Shown: piece by piece, positions 18,242 to 28,264 of the stretch | Numbering within the stretch: position 1 is the stretch's first letter | Layout of the letters: the number at the start of each line of letters is the position of its first letter | Assembly (NCBI GenBank): GCA_902763155.1 | Contig: CACWQS010000012.1 | Coordinates: 1-64,000, forward strand | Reading direction: 5' to 3' | Origin: an uncultured Pseudomonadota bacterium | GTDB taxonomy: Bacteria > Pseudomonadota > Alphaproteobacteria > RF32 > CAG-239 | DNA: 64,000 nt | Position numbers and translations under genes: made by a program | Notes under the pieces: generated by a model | The model's input: the letters and a program-made list of their open reading frames with translations, nothing else | Database searches by the model: none | What the model was told of the DNA's origin: nothing

Positions 18242-18733
18242 ATGGCAGAAGAAAATAATACAGTTGTTTCAAAAGAATCTCTCTGGTATGTAGATAACTA
18301 TATCGTATTAATTGACTACTACGACCGCACCATTTCTCGCATTGCGGCTCGCTGTGTTCGCCAAGGTAATATTGCTTTGGAAGAATACAAGTTTTATCCA
18401 TATGTACTAGATGTTTTGCAAGAAATTTGCGATACTGGAAACTATATTTTAGAACACAAAGAACTCTACCCTTATGTTGAAAAACGTATCGCCGGCGGAA
18501 TAGAAGCCCTACAAAAAAATTTATCTTTATACCAAGAGGAGTTGACTAATAATCAATCTCCCGATATGTTGCGCCCTGACCCTAACGAAGCTAAAAAAAT
18601 GAACGAAGTTATGAGTAATTTTGATAAATCGGTTGACCCAACCGTTGGTGCCGGCATGAATATTGACGAGCTTATGGAAAAATTGATGGCCGAAAATAAT
18701 ATTAACAATCCAGATGAACAAAATAAACAATAG
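18242..18733 (+). CDS. Small soluble helical protein of secretion-like cluster, unknown
   Basis: A protein of 163 residues without signal peptide or membrane segment, and almost entirely helical by composition. The N-terminal part contains ESLWYVDNYIVLIDYYDRTISR, the middle has repeated tyrosine-rich helices (KFYPYVLDVLQEI and ELYPYVEKRI), and the C-terminus is Asn/Glu-rich and probably flexible. No family is recognised. It is the first gene of a promoter-led operon and is followed after 15 bases by the secretin-like lipoprotein. A cytoplasmic accessory or chaperone role would fit the context but is not shown. Confidence 0.55.
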   Translation: MAEENNTVVSKESLWYVDNYIVLIDYYDRTISRIAARCVRQGNIALEEYKFYPYVLDVLQEICDTGNYILEHKELYPYVEKRIAGGIEALQKNLSLYQEELTNNQSPDMLRPDPNEAKKMNEVMSNFDKSVDPTVGAGMNIDELMEKLMAENNINNPDEQNKQ

Positions 18734-18748
18734 CAAAAGGCTGAAACC

Positions 18749-20158
18749 ATGAAAAAATATAATCTTTTTAATTTTTTAGCATTTATTTCCCTCTTTGCAT
18801 ACAGCCTTGTCGGATGCGCTTTTTATGAAGTAGCTGACGAAGAAGTTGCCGTTGAAGATGTCTATAACGAAACTGACGATACTCCTGAAAATGCGATATC
18901 TGACGCCTCCGCAACCTCAACTGCAACAACTGTTATTAGCAGTGAAATTCCTCCCGAAGTAATCATGCCGGAACAATATGTTCAAAATCCGGCTGAGATG
19001 CCTGTGGTTCGCCGCAGTTTAGATAATGACCCGAATGAACCGATTATTCGCACTCCGGAAGGTGCCAATGAACTTGACTTAGAAACTCCGTTACGTTGCG
19101 ATGTTAACTGGGAAACTCAGCAGATGATTTTAACTTTGCCTTATATCAAATCTGCTTTCAAACTTGAACGTAACGGTATAAATAACCCTTTGCCGCGTTT
19201 TGAAGTTACCGGTTTTACTTTTGATATGATGCCTGCCGAACAAGCTATGGTAAAACTTACCAAAGAAGCCGGTATTCGCGTTTCTTCGGCTGACGGTCCA
19301 TACACAAGCATTTCAGCAAATGATTTGAAAGGCGAATTTTCTGCTGTTATTAAAATGATAGCCGATTCGGCCGGTATTTACTACTCCTATAATGCCAAAG
19401 ATAAAATTTTGACCTTAAGTCGCCACGCTAACATGACCTTATATACCCCGCATTCGCGCCCGATTATTCTGGCTTTGCTCGACGTTATACGCGGCGCCGG
19501 TATTACCAACATTGTTACGAACTGGTCCGATTATTCCATTACTTTTGATGCCGATATGGAAACCAAAAATAAAATGATTGAACTTATTGATTTCTTTGAA
19601 AACAACCCGACTTTGGTTGCCTATGATGTCAGCGTTTTCCGCCTTTATCCGTATAATCAGATGAAAGATATCGAGTGGAAAGATATGCTTAAGTCGTTTG
19701 ATGTCGGCACCATTTCTACTGCTCAAAGCGGCGTTATCGGACGCATTTTAACTACATCAAATGAAATCAATATAGACACTTTGCAACGTTTTATGGGCAA
19801 TCAAGCACAGGTCCAACTTGTTTCTGAGGGAAAATTTGTAGTACCTAACTTGTGGTTAGCTCGCTTTGATATCGGCAAATGTAGTCTTCCTAAAGCCGAT
19901 TCTTACGGTTTATCCGTTTTAGCTAAGGCTTCGCTTGAAAAGAATAACAATATTTTCAGTGATCTTACCTTAGAAGAAACTAACGGACAAGTAACCAGTT
20001 TTAAAACACGTACCAAATTAGGCGAAAATTTCTTGATTATAGGCTTGCCAAATGAGTTATTCGGCATTAAATCTCCTAAATCGGAAACAGTCATTTTTAT
20101 GGTTCCGCGCTTGATAAGAACAGTTAAAACCAATGAAAAAATTAAAAACAAAATATAG
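18749..20158 (+). CDS. Secretin-like outer-membrane lipoprotein
   Basis: A protein of 469 residues. The N-terminus has a lipoprotein signal with lipobox LVGC (Cys about 23), then an acidic and Thr-rich linker to about residue 100. Residues about 150-230 resemble the N0/STN-type domain of secretins (FDMMPAEQAMVKLTKEAGI, then a beta-rich part ending ILTLSR). A following alpha/beta segment resembles the N1/N3 ring-building domains. The C-terminal 180 residues have the alternating pattern of a secretin wall and end with GENFLIIGLP, then SETVIFMVPRLIRT, comparable to the G-x-x-L-LIGGL and ITPxIV end of secretins. It is shorter than typical secretins (500-700). PilN-type and related lipoprotein secretins serve type IVb pili and conjugative machines. 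It probably forms or lines an outer-membrane pore for the complex encoded upstream (inference). Confidence 0.6.
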   Translation: MKKYNLFNFLAFISLFAYSLVGCAFYEVADEEVAVEDVYNETDDTPENAISDASATSTATTVISSEIPPEVIMPEQYVQNPAEMPVVRRSLDNDPNEPIIRTPEGANELDLETPLRCDVNWETQQMILTLPYIKSAFKLERNGINNPLPRFEVTGFTFDMMPAEQAMVKLTKEAGIRVSSADGPYTSISANDLKGEFSAVIKMIADSAGIYYSYNAKDKILTLSRHANMTLYTPHSRPIILALLDVIRGAGITNIVTNWSDYSITFDADMETKNKMIELIDFFENNPTLVAYDVSVFRLYPYNQMKDIEWKDMLKSFDVGTISTAQSGVIGRILTTSNEINIDTLQRFMGNQAQVQLVSEGKFVVPNLWLARFDIGKCSLPKADSYGLSVLAKASLEKNNNIFSDLTLEETNGQVTSFKTRTKLGENFLIIGLPNELFGIKSPKSETVIFMVPRLIRTVKTNEKIKNKI

Positions 20159-20170
20159 AGGTGAGTAAAA

Positions 20171-20791
20171 ATGGAAGAAAATCAAAACACCAATCAACCA
20201 CGAAAAATCAGAAAAATTAAACGAGTGCGTCCGATGGAAAATCGCACATCATCTTTCGGCATGCCAAGCAAAATCAATGCGGTAACGCAACCGGAATCGC
20301 CTTTTGACCAAAACAATTATAAACAATCAGAAGAAACATATTATACCAATAACGGCGAAGCTGAAGGTATTCGTTTTGTTACGGAAGAAGATTTGCAATC
20401 AACCGAAAATATGGCAATTACATCACTTCTTAAAAATAAAACAGTAATTTTACTCCTACTTTTATCACTGATTTTAGGTATCGCAATCGGTTCATTGTTT
20501 TTTGGTAAGAAAAAAACTGCTAATCGTGGTCTTGATGGTGTAGTTATCAATTCCGATGTTCCGGCCGGACGTAACCGTTGTGGTTTAGTCGAACAACATC
20601 AAGGATGTGTTTTATACATAATGAATCCGCACACCCAAGAAGTTACCGGTAAAGATTTTTACTCCACTGCTGCCCAATGGACCCAACGCCAGCGTTATTT
20701 AATCGAAACCGGCAATATGCACTATAGTAATACCCGCATCAAACCGGGATATATTGCCCAAATCAACATTCCTCCGCTTTCATCATACTAG
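20171..20791 (+). CDS. Bitopic membrane protein, last gene of secretin-like operon
   Basis: A protein of 206 residues. The first 90 are cytoplasmic, beginning with a very basic stretch (RKIRKIKRVRP). A single membrane helix follows (about 92-113, ILLLLLSLILGIAIGSLFF). About 90 periplasmic residues then contain two cysteines (RCGLV and GCVLYI), possibly a disulfide. The end is Pro-rich. The ribosome site GAGGTGAG precedes the start and the gene begins 12 bases after the secretin-like gene. The layout resembles small bitopic scaffold subunits of secretion systems, but no family is recognised. Confidence 0.55.
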   Translation: MEENQNTNQPRKIRKIKRVRPMENRTSSFGMPSKINAVTQPESPFDQNNYKQSEETYYTNNGEAEGIRFVTEEDLQSTENMAITSLLKNKTVILLLLLSLILGIAIGSLFFGKKKTANRGLDGVVINSDVPAGRNRCGLVEQHQGCVLYIMNPHTQEVTGKDFYSTAAQWTQRQRYLIETGNMHYSNTRIKPGYIAQINIPPLSSY

Positions 20792-20797
20792 CGCAAT

Positions 20798-20828
20798 ATA
20801 AAAAGCCGACAATATGTCGGCTTTTTAT
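20798..20828 (+). terminator. Intrinsic terminator of secretin-like operon
   Basis: The hairpin AAAGCCGACA with TGTCGGCTTT is followed by a T run. It lies directly after the stop at 20791 and separates the accessory cluster from the nudix gene. Confidence 0.85.
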
Positions 20829-20882
20829 ATTGAAAAATCTAAGACAATGTGCTACCGTTCTCCCGTGTTTAAGGAGAAAATA

Positions 20883-21287
20883 ATGGAACCAACTAAATCA
20901 ACCAAAGATGTTGCCGCCGGCCTGATTATGTGCGACGGTCTGATCTTAATCGGACAACGCAAACACGGCAAAAGCCTTGAATATAAGTGGGAATTTCCGG
21001 GAGGTAAACTGGAAAAAGGCGAAACTCTGGAAGAATGCCTCAAACGCGAACTGATGGAAGAAATGGGGCTGGAAATTTTTGTGCGCGAACCGTTTATTAT
21101 CAGCTCTTATGACTACGATTTCGGCACCATTGTTTTACACTCATTTTGGGCAACTTGCAAAAGCCAAGATATACCTGTTGTTCTTGAGCATGAACAATAT
21201 AAGTGGGTGAACCCAAAAGATTTGCCTAAATACGATTTTGCACCGGCAGACAAACCGATTATCGATGCAATTTTAGGCCTGTTTTAG
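20883..21287 (+). CDS. Nudix hydrolase, MutT-like
   Basis: A protein of 134 residues with a complete nudix box at about 38-60. It reads G-x5-E-x7-R-E-L-x-E-E-x-G-L, seen as GGKLEKGE, then RELMEEMGL. Residues around it (WEFPGG) match the MutT/8-oxo-dGTP diphosphatase group, which cleanses oxidised nucleotides. The likely reaction is hydrolysis of a modified nucleoside triphosphate to the monophosphate. The start at 20883 has AAGGAG six bases upstream; an earlier ATG in the frame lies in the terminator region and is rejected. It stands alone between a terminator and the ATPase operon. Substrate cannot be fixed from sequence. Confidence 0.85.
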   Translation: MEPTKSTKDVAAGLIMCDGLILIGQRKHGKSLEYKWEFPGGKLEKGETLEECLKRELMEEMGLEIFVREPFIISSYDYDFGTIVLHSFWATCKSQDIPVVLEHEQYKWVNPKDLPKYDFAPADKPIIDAILGLF

Positions 21288-21349
21288 TATTATATTAACA
21301 TTCCTGCCATATTTTAAATAGTGAAACATCTATTTTTATGACTATATAA

Positions 21350-22785
<1,436 letters not shown>

Positions 22786-22786
<1 letters not shown>

Positions 22787-23187
22787 TGCAATTTACTTTC
22801 GTCACTCCGCAAGGCATCGTTTTACAACAAAATATCCGTAAAATAACATTAGAAACACTGGACGGATATTATACTTTATTGCCGCGTCATGTTGACTTTG
22901 TTTCAGCTCTGACTGCCGGTATTGTTACGTTCTTATCGGAAGACAATACCGAAAAATATGCGGCTTGTCATCAGGGAATTATCGTCAAAAAAGGCGATAA
23001 AATAACTATTTCCGTGCAAAATGCTGTTTTAGGAGAAACACTCTCGGAGCTGCAAGAACTGATTAAAATTGAGTTCAAACAAAGAGAAGAACAACGCAAA
23101 CAACTCAATACTGCCATGGCACGTTTAGAACTTGGGATAATGCGTGGTTTCAAACAATTAAGAGGAGCAACCGATGGCGGAATTTAA
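22786..23187 (+). CDS. atpC: N-type ATPase epsilon subunit
   Basis: A protein of 133 residues, matching the epsilon subunit of rotary ATPases: an N-terminal beta-sandwich (FTFVTPQGIVLQQNIRKITLETLDGYYTLLPRHVDFVSAL) and a C-terminal helical region. Epsilon couples the gamma shaft to the c-ring in the cytoplasm. The gene overlaps atpD by one base and atpQ by 14 bases, showing tight translational coupling. Its end, a helix with GFKQLRGATD, is shorter than in many F-type versions. Confidence 0.9.
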
Positions 23188-23500
23188 AAACCATGAGCAA
23201 GATATAAATGAAATGTTGCTCCATAAAGCCGAGCTTCTAAAACTCCGTTCCGAACGCCACTGGAGCTCTAATTTCGGAATGATTGCTTCGTTAGGTGGTG
23301 TTATAATTACCCCGCTTTTATTGGGCATCTTGGGGGGAGGTTGGCTTGATGAACATTACCCTGAGCATTTTTCGTGGCGTTTGTCCGGTCTTTTTCTCGG
23401 CTTTTTATGGGGAGGTATTAACGCTTATTTTTGGGTAAATATTGAAAATAAAAAAATCGAACGTTTGAGTAAAACAATTCGGAGTAAAAAAGATGAATAG
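23174..23500 (+). CDS. atpQ: N-type ATPase AtpQ (AtpI/AtpZ-like) membrane protein
   Basis: A protein of 108 residues with two membrane helices (about 35-55 and 67-87) separated by a short loop GGGWLDEHYPEHFSW. The pattern matches AtpI/AtpZ-like proteins, which in N-ATPase operons are called AtpQ. The family is thought to help c-ring assembly or bind divalent cations; the exact role is not settled. Its position between epsilon and AtpR and its overlaps with both are typical of N-ATPase operons. The gene name rests on position and length as well as sequence. Confidence 0.8.
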   Translation: MAEFKNHEQDINEMLLHKAELLKLRSERHWSSNFGMIASLGGVIITPLLLGILGGGWLDEHYPEHFSWRLSGLFLGFLWGGINAYFWVNIENKKIERLSKTIRSKKDE

Positions 23501-23837
23501 CGCAACTGTTTGGACTACCATGTGGCAACAAGCCGATATTTTACGCATATTACTTGCCTTAATAAGCGGTATTGTAGTCGGCTTTATTTATTTTCAAAGT
23601 CTACGCTGGAGTGTTAATCGTATCCACACCTTTAAGCACAAATGGACAGTTTTCGGAGCGGTAGCTCTGTTTCGCATCGCATTGTTTTTTACGGTTTTGG
23701 TTTTGGTGGCAGGAAAAAATATCGCTTTACTTGTCATCTACCTATTGGCGTTTTTCTTTACTAAAATCCTCATCATTTGGCATGAAAAACACAGACTGAT
23801 ACAAGATAAAAGTAAGGACGAAAATGATAACGTTTGA
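23493..23837 (+). CDS. atpR: N-type ATPase AtpR membrane protein
   Basis: A protein of 114 residues with three predicted membrane helices. Near its start it has GIVVGFIYFQSLRWSVNR, a form typical of AtpR. A conserved-looking arginine follows in the second helix (ALFRIALFF). AtpR is found only in N-ATPase operons, and a role as c-ring assembly factor has been proposed for the family. It overlaps atpQ by 8 bases and atpB by 14 bases. Confidence 0.8.
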   Translation: MNSATVWTTMWQQADILRILLALISGIVVGFIYFQSLRWSVNRIHTFKHKWTVFGAVALFRIALFFTVLVLVAGKNIALLVIYLLAFFFTKILIIWHEKHRLIQDKSKDENDNV

Positions 23838-24567
23838 TTTCAGTAAATTATGGGATATCCCTGTTATCAATCGCCAAATCGGACTGGAGAGTTTCGATGC
23901 CATCAGGCTTATCTCTTGGAATGATTTTTATATCAACGTTACCATTTTTAACAGTTGGCTGGTTATAGCTTTGATAACCTTAATATCTTGGCTGGCCACC
24001 CGCAATCTATCTACACAGAAACAAGTTTCAAAATGGCAAACCGCATTGGAAGCTCTGGTGCTTTGGCTACAACAAGAAGCCAATGAAACCAGCGGCTCAC
24101 GTACCAATCAATACCTCGGTATGGCTATGGGACTGTTTTGCTTTATTTTGGTTTGCAATCTGCTTACGTTTATCCCGTGGTTTCGCCCGCCTACTGCTTC
24201 AATCAGCACCACTATGGCACTAGCAGCGATTGTATTCTTGGCTATCCCGTATTTTTCGATTAAAAATGCCGGTATCAAGGGCTACTTAAAAAAATTTATC
24301 GACCCGATTCCGCTGATGTTACCAATGAATGTTTTCAGCGAATTTTTTTCGGTTTTCGCAATGGGCTTACGTTTATTCGGAAATATGCTGAGTGGTGTAA
24401 TGTTTGCCAGCATTTTAAGTGCTTTTGTGCCATTCGTCGCCCCACTGACAATGCAAACTTTAGGTTTGCTCACAGGTTCAATTCAGGCATATATTTTTGC
24501 CTTGCTTGCAGTTGTTTATTCTTCAAGCGTTAAGGAAGAAATTGTGCCGGAGATTATTAAAACTTAA
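23824..24567 (+). CDS. atpB: N-type ATPase subunit a
   Basis: A protein of 247 residues with five to six membrane helices. The essential arginine of the ion path is in GLRLFGNM (R183), and the preceding helix carries MNVFSEFFSVFAM. Subunit a forms the two half-channels through which the ion reaches the c-ring. Length and motifs are normal for N-type versions, which are shorter at the N-terminus than E. coli AtpB. The gene overlaps atpR and ends 13 bases before atpE. Confidence 0.95.
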   Translation: MITFDFSKLWDIPVINRQIGLESFDAIRLISWNDFYINVTIFNSWLVIALITLISWLATRNLSTQKQVSKWQTALEALVLWLQQEANETSGSRTNQYLGMAMGLFCFILVCNLLTFIPWFRPPTASISTTMALAAIVFLAIPYFSIKNAGIKGYLKKFIDPIPLMLPMNVFSEFFSVFAMGLRLFGNMLSGVMFASILSAFVPFVAPLTMQTLGLLTGSIQAYIFALLAVVYSSSVKEEIVPEIIKT

Positions 24568-24580
24568 AAGGAGAAAAACA

Positions 24581-24850
24581 ATGGATTCTTATGCAATTAT
24601 CGGAGCAATATCAGTATTAGGCGCGTGCCTGTGTATGGGTATCGGCAGCCTCGGTTCGGCTTTGGGAGAAGGTAATGCTGCCTCTGCGGCTTTAACCGCC
24701 ATGGCCCAACAACCGGACGAAGCCAGTCGCATCCGTTCAACTATGTTTGTTTCACTGGCTATGCTTGAAACAACGGCGCTTTATTCGCTCTTGATAGCTT
24801 TCTTGGCACTTTATGCTAACCCGTTTTGGAATTATGCCATTACACAATAA
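24581..24850 (+). CDS. atpE: N-type ATPase subunit c (rotor ring)
   Basis: A protein of 89 residues with two membrane helices joined by the polar loop AQQPDEASR. The ion-binding Glu of helix 2 is E63 in MLETTALYS. A second carboxylate, E30 in ALGEGNAA of helix 1, stands where sodium-binding c subunits such as that of Ilyobacter have Gln, and T64 follows E63 where they have Ser. Two carboxylates in the binding site are typical of N-ATPases. Ion choice (sodium or proton) cannot be decided from this alone. The start at 24581 follows AAAGGAGAAAAACA; an upstream in-frame ATG inside atpB is rejected. Confidence 0.95.
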   Translation: MDSYAIIGAISVLGACLCMGIGSLGSALGEGNAASAALTAMAQQPDEASRIRSTMFVSLAMLETTALYSLLIAFLALYANPFWNYAITQ

Positions 24851-24862
24851 GACGGAGAACTC

Positions 24863-25618
24863 ATGCAAATTGACTGGTGGACATTTATCGCTCAAATAAT
24901 AAATCTGGTTATTTTATTATTTCTATTGCGTAAATTTTTATACATTCCGGTTTTAAAGGCTGTTGAGGCCCGCCAAAAACTGATTGCCGATGAACTTCAA
25001 GAAGCGGCAAATGCCAAAAAACGGGCCTTAAAACTAACTGACGAATGTAATAAACGTTTAGCCGATATTGAAGCGCAAAAACAAAAAATCCTATCACAAG
25101 CAAATATTGATGCCGGTAAACTGACCGAAAATTTAATGCACGAAGCACAAGAACAATACAAAGTTGCTCAAGCGCAATGGCATAATAAATTGTTAGGAGA
25201 ACAAAAGTCTTTTGAGGCAGCAATCCGCCATCTAATTGCCGAATATTTTACCGGCTTTGCTGAAAGAGCCTTAACCCAAATGGCTGATGTGCATCTGAAC
25301 GATTTAATTGTCGCCAAATTTATTGATAAATTAGCCGATATTAAACAAGAAAAAAATTTTGCAAATAAACTGAAAATTGAAATCCAGTCAGCCCAACCGC
25401 TAAACAAAAATAATCAGGAATTGTTGCAAAAGTCTTTGCAAAAACAGTTTAATTTATCTGCAAATACAAAATTTAACTATACCATAAATCCGGCGCTTAT
25501 CGGCGGAATTATCATTCAAGCCGAAGATGAACAAATATCATGGAATCTTGCCGACTATATGCAAGAATTTCAAGAACAGATGAATATTGAAATGCAACAA
25601 TTGGTCAAAAGGAGTTAA
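24863..25618 (+). CDS. atpF: N-type ATPase subunit b with delta-like C-terminus
   Basis: A protein of 251 residues. One N-terminal membrane helix (about 8-28, INLVILLFLLRKF) is followed by a long charged helix (30-130) as in b subunits. The last 90 residues resemble the C-terminal part of the F1 delta subunit: NPALIGGIIIQAEDEQISWNL parallels the delta signature P-x-L-I-G-G-I-x-I-x-x-x-D. Normal b subunits have about 155-165 residues. No separate delta gene exists in the operon, so this extension probably replaces delta in holding the stator to F1. This comparison is by motif and length. Confidence 0.85.
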   Translation: MQIDWWTFIAQIINLVILLFLLRKFLYIPVLKAVEARQKLIADELQEAANAKKRALKLTDECNKRLADIEAQKQKILSQANIDAGKLTENLMHEAQEQYKVAQAQWHNKLLGEQKSFEAAIRHLIAEYFTGFAERALTQMADVHLNDLIVAKFIDKLADIKQEKNFANKLKIEIQSAQPLNKNNQELLQKSLQKQFNLSANTKFNYTINPALIGGIIIQAEDEQISWNLADYMQEFQEQMNIEMQQLVKRS

Positions 25619-25621
25619 CCA

Positions 25622-27142
25622 ATGATTGACACCGAAAAAACATTTTCAGCCATCGCCAAAAGTATAGATAAAACAAAGGCATCTATCCGTCAAGAAGAAG
25701 TCAGTTTGGTGCAATCTATCGCCGCCGGTACTGCTTTTGTCAGTGGTCTGGAAAATGTGCAAATGGACGAACTTCTACTTTTTCCCAATAATGTGCAAGG
25801 CGTAGTGCAAACCTTGAGTCAAGACAATGTCGGCGTTGTTTTTCTCGATAATGCCGATATGGTACGCGCCGGCGACAAAGTGCGCCGTAGCGGTAGAGTG
25901 GTAGATGTACCCGTCGGCAGCGAATTGCTCGGTCGGGTTATAAATCCTCTGGGTGCCCCTCTTGACAGCAAAGGCCCGGTAACAGCCACCAAACGTCGTC
26001 CTATAGAGGTTGAAGCTCGTTCGATTATGGATAGAGCTCCGGTTGATACTCCTTTACAAACCGGAATTAAAGCTGTTGATGCCTTTACCCCTATAGGTCG
26101 TGGACAGCGTGAACTTATTTTAGGCGATAGGCAAACCGGTAAAACTGCCATCGCTCTTGATACAATGATTAACCAAAAACATACCGGCGTTATTTGTATT
26201 TATTGCGCAATAGGTCAACGCAATTCAGCTGTTGCACAGGTCGTAGCTGAAATGGAAAAACACGGCGTTTTAGCACAGAGTGTCGTGGTATCTGCAGCCG
26301 GCAACGATACCGCCGGTATGCAATACATAGCCCCTTATGCCGCTACTTCCATCGGCGAATATTTTATGGAGCAAGGCAAAGATGTGCTAATTGTATATGA
26401 CGATTTAAGCAATCATGCCCGTGCCTATCGTCAAATGTCGCTTTTGTTGCGCCGTCCGCCTGGTCGCGAAGCTTTTCCTGGTGATGTATTTTATATCCAT
26501 TCACGTTTGCTGGAGCGTTCAACCAAACTAAAAGCCGAATTCGGTGGTGGCTCACTTACAGCTTTACCGATTGTTTCTACCGAAGCCGGCAATATTTCCG
26601 CCTACATTCCAACCAACATCATTTCAATTACCGACGGACAAATCTATCTTTCGGCACCAATGTTCCAAAAAGGCATTATGCCGGCAATAGATACAGGTCG
26701 TTCGGTTTCTCGTGTGGGGGGAGATGCACAACTTCCGGCATATAAAGCACTGGTCGGACCTCTCAAGTTATTCTATTCTCAGTTTGAAGAACTGGAATCG
26801 TTTACCAAATTCGGCACCCAGCTGGATAAAGAAACGCAGGGTCGCATCAAGCGCGGACAAGCGATTCGCCTGGTTTTGGAACAACGCCAATTTAAAACAA
26901 TACCTGCTACTGACCAAATTGCCATATTTTTAGCCACTAATGCCGGACTCTTTGATGGTCTTGATGCCGATGCTAACCGAAAAGCACAGAAAAAAGTGCT
27001 TGAAGTTTTTCATGCCCAATTCAAAAACGTTATTAAAAATGTAGATAATCGGCAAAAAATATCGCCGGAAAAAAGTGCGGAATTGCTTACAGCCTTTGAA
27101 CGAATTTTACAGCATGAGGGATTAGTCGAAAATGTCGCTTGA
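25622..27142 (+). CDS. atpA: N-type ATPase alpha subunit
   Basis: A protein of 506 residues. Walker A is GDRQTGKT (168-175). The arginine-finger region (about 355-370) is present in DTGRSVSRVGGDAQ. N-terminal barrel and C-terminal helical domains are of normal length. Alpha is the non-catalytic, nucleotide-binding subunit of the F1 head. The gene starts three bases after atpF and overlaps atpG by 11 bases. It lies after atpF with no delta gene between them, as in N-ATPase operons. Confidence 0.95.
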   Translation: MIDTEKTFSAIAKSIDKTKASIRQEEVSLVQSIAAGTAFVSGLENVQMDELLLFPNNVQGVVQTLSQDNVGVVFLDNADMVRAGDKVRRSGRVVDVPVGSELLGRVINPLGAPLDSKGPVTATKRRPIEVEARSIMDRAPVDTPLQTGIKAVDAFTPIGRGQRELILGDRQTGKTAIALDTMINQKHTGVICIYCAIGQRNSAVAQVVAEMEKHGVLAQSVVVSAAGNDTAGMQYIAPYAATSIGEYFMEQGKDVLIVYDDLSNHARAYRQMSLLLRRPPGREAFPGDVFYIHSRLLERSTKLKAEFGGGSLTALPIVSTEAGNISAYIPTNIISITDGQIYLSAPMFQKGIMPAIDTGRSVSRVGGDAQLPAYKALVGPLKLFYSQFEELESFTKFGTQLDKETQGRIKRGQAIRLVLEQRQFKTIPATDQIAIFLATNAGLFDGLDADANRKAQKKVLEVFHAQFKNVIKNVDNRQKISPEKSAELLTAFERILQHEGLVENVA

Positions 27143-28010
27143 ATCTTTGCAACGTAAAATCAAAACTACCGGCGAGTTACGCGAAATTGTCAGCACCATG
27201 AAAACGCTGTCGTCAGCAAGTATTCTGCAATACGAACAAGCTAATGCTTCATTGAAAAGCTATCGTCGCAATCTGCATGATGCTTTCCATGCTTTAGTGC
27301 GACAAAAAGGACTTCCTCCGATAGTTCCTAATCACGGTAAAGAAAAATATTTACACATTATTATCGGCTCCGATAACGGTATGGTCGGTAAATTTAACCG
27401 TGAATTGATGCAGACTGTCATTAAAGATATACAAAAACAAAAAATTACATTACAAGAAACGTTTTTCCTTAGCATCGGCAAACGTATTACCATGTTGGCA
27501 GAACAACAAAAACTCCCTTTATTGGCACAATATGCTATCGCCAATTCCATAAAAACTGTCAGTATTTTGGCCGAAAATTTGATTTTACGACTCGATAATA
27601 TTATGGCAACTCAAAAAATCAGCCATGTAATTTTGTGGTTCCACAAACGCAATAAAACCGGCGGTGTCAAAATTGAAAAAAAACAAATAATACCTTTCGA
27701 TTCTTCGGTTTTGAAAGAACTTAAAGATAAACCATGGGAAACTAATAATCTACCGATGCTCCCTTATAACATACAGAAACTTTTTTCGGCTTTGGTGCGT
27801 CAAAGCCTGATTATAACATTAAACAGCGCTATCAATTATTCATTAGCAGCCGAACATTTTACACGTATGACCAATATGCAAAATGCCGAAAACAATATCG
27901 ATGAAAATCTGGCTGAACTTGACCAACAATATCAACAACAACGTCAAGAACAAATTACCGACGAGCTTATCGACATCATCTCCGGCGCCGAAGCTATAAA
28001 GAAAAAATAA
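27132..28010 (+). CDS. atpG: N-type ATPase gamma subunit
   Basis: A protein of 292 residues. The N-terminal helix LQRKIKTTGELREIVSTMKTLSSASI matches the gamma signature (I-x-T-x-x-I-x-x-x-M-x-x-V-A), and the C-terminal helix AAEHFTRMTNMQNAENNIDENL matches the partner helix of the central shaft. The sequence between them is divergent, as is usual in N-type gamma. It is the last gene of the operon and ends just before a tandem palindromic repeat at a convergent junction. Confidence 0.9.
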   Translation: MSLESLQRKIKTTGELREIVSTMKTLSSASILQYEQANASLKSYRRNLHDAFHALVRQKGLPPIVPNHGKEKYLHIIIGSDNGMVGKFNRELMQTVIKDIQKQKITLQETFFLSIGKRITMLAEQQKLPLLAQYAIANSIKTVSILAENLILRLDNIMATQKISHVILWFHKRNKTGGVKIEKKQIIPFDSSVLKELKDKPWETNNLPMLPYNIQKLFSALVRQSLIITLNSAINYSLAAEHFTRMTNMQNAENNIDENLAELDQQYQQQRQEQITDELIDIISGAEAIKKK

Positions 28011-28027
28011 AATAACACAACATCAAC

Positions 28028-28118
28028 GTAAAACTCGGATAGCGTGTGTGATTGCGAAGTGTAATTTTCGACGACGTGTACACAAATAGTACACAAACGA
28101 AAAAACATAACATCCGCC
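28028..28118. repeat. Palindromic repeat family, partial left copy (locus A)
   Basis: It starts with TAAAACTCGGATAGCG and reaches the inner hairpin GTGTAC-acaaata-GTACAC, then breaks off before the right arm. The complete copy begins 91 bases further on. The same partial-plus-complete arrangement occurs at 57.7 kb with a 92-base period. Confidence 0.75.
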
Positions 28119-28224
28119 GTAAAACTCGGATAATGAGTCAGCTGCGACGGAAGATTTCGACGACGTGTAGATAGAGCTACACGAGAAGAAATCTTCCTAG
28201 CAGATGACCATTAGACGAGTTTTA
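28119..28224. repeat. Palindromic repeat family, complete copy (locus A)
   Basis: The ends AAAACTCG and CGAGTTTT are inverted repeats. Inside, GGAAGATTTC pairs with GAAATCTTCC, and GTGTAG pairs with CTACAC. It lies between the convergent genes atpG and the sensor kinase, where it could act as a bidirectional terminator. Confidence 0.75.
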
Positions 28225-28264
28225 CCAACTGAAACGATAGCGACGCAAAACCCTACTAATCCTT

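Noticed and set aside
24497..24580. Extended start of subunit c
   Set aside because: It overlaps atpB, adds a basic non-conserved stretch, and lacks a ribosome site, whereas 24581 has AAAGGAG.
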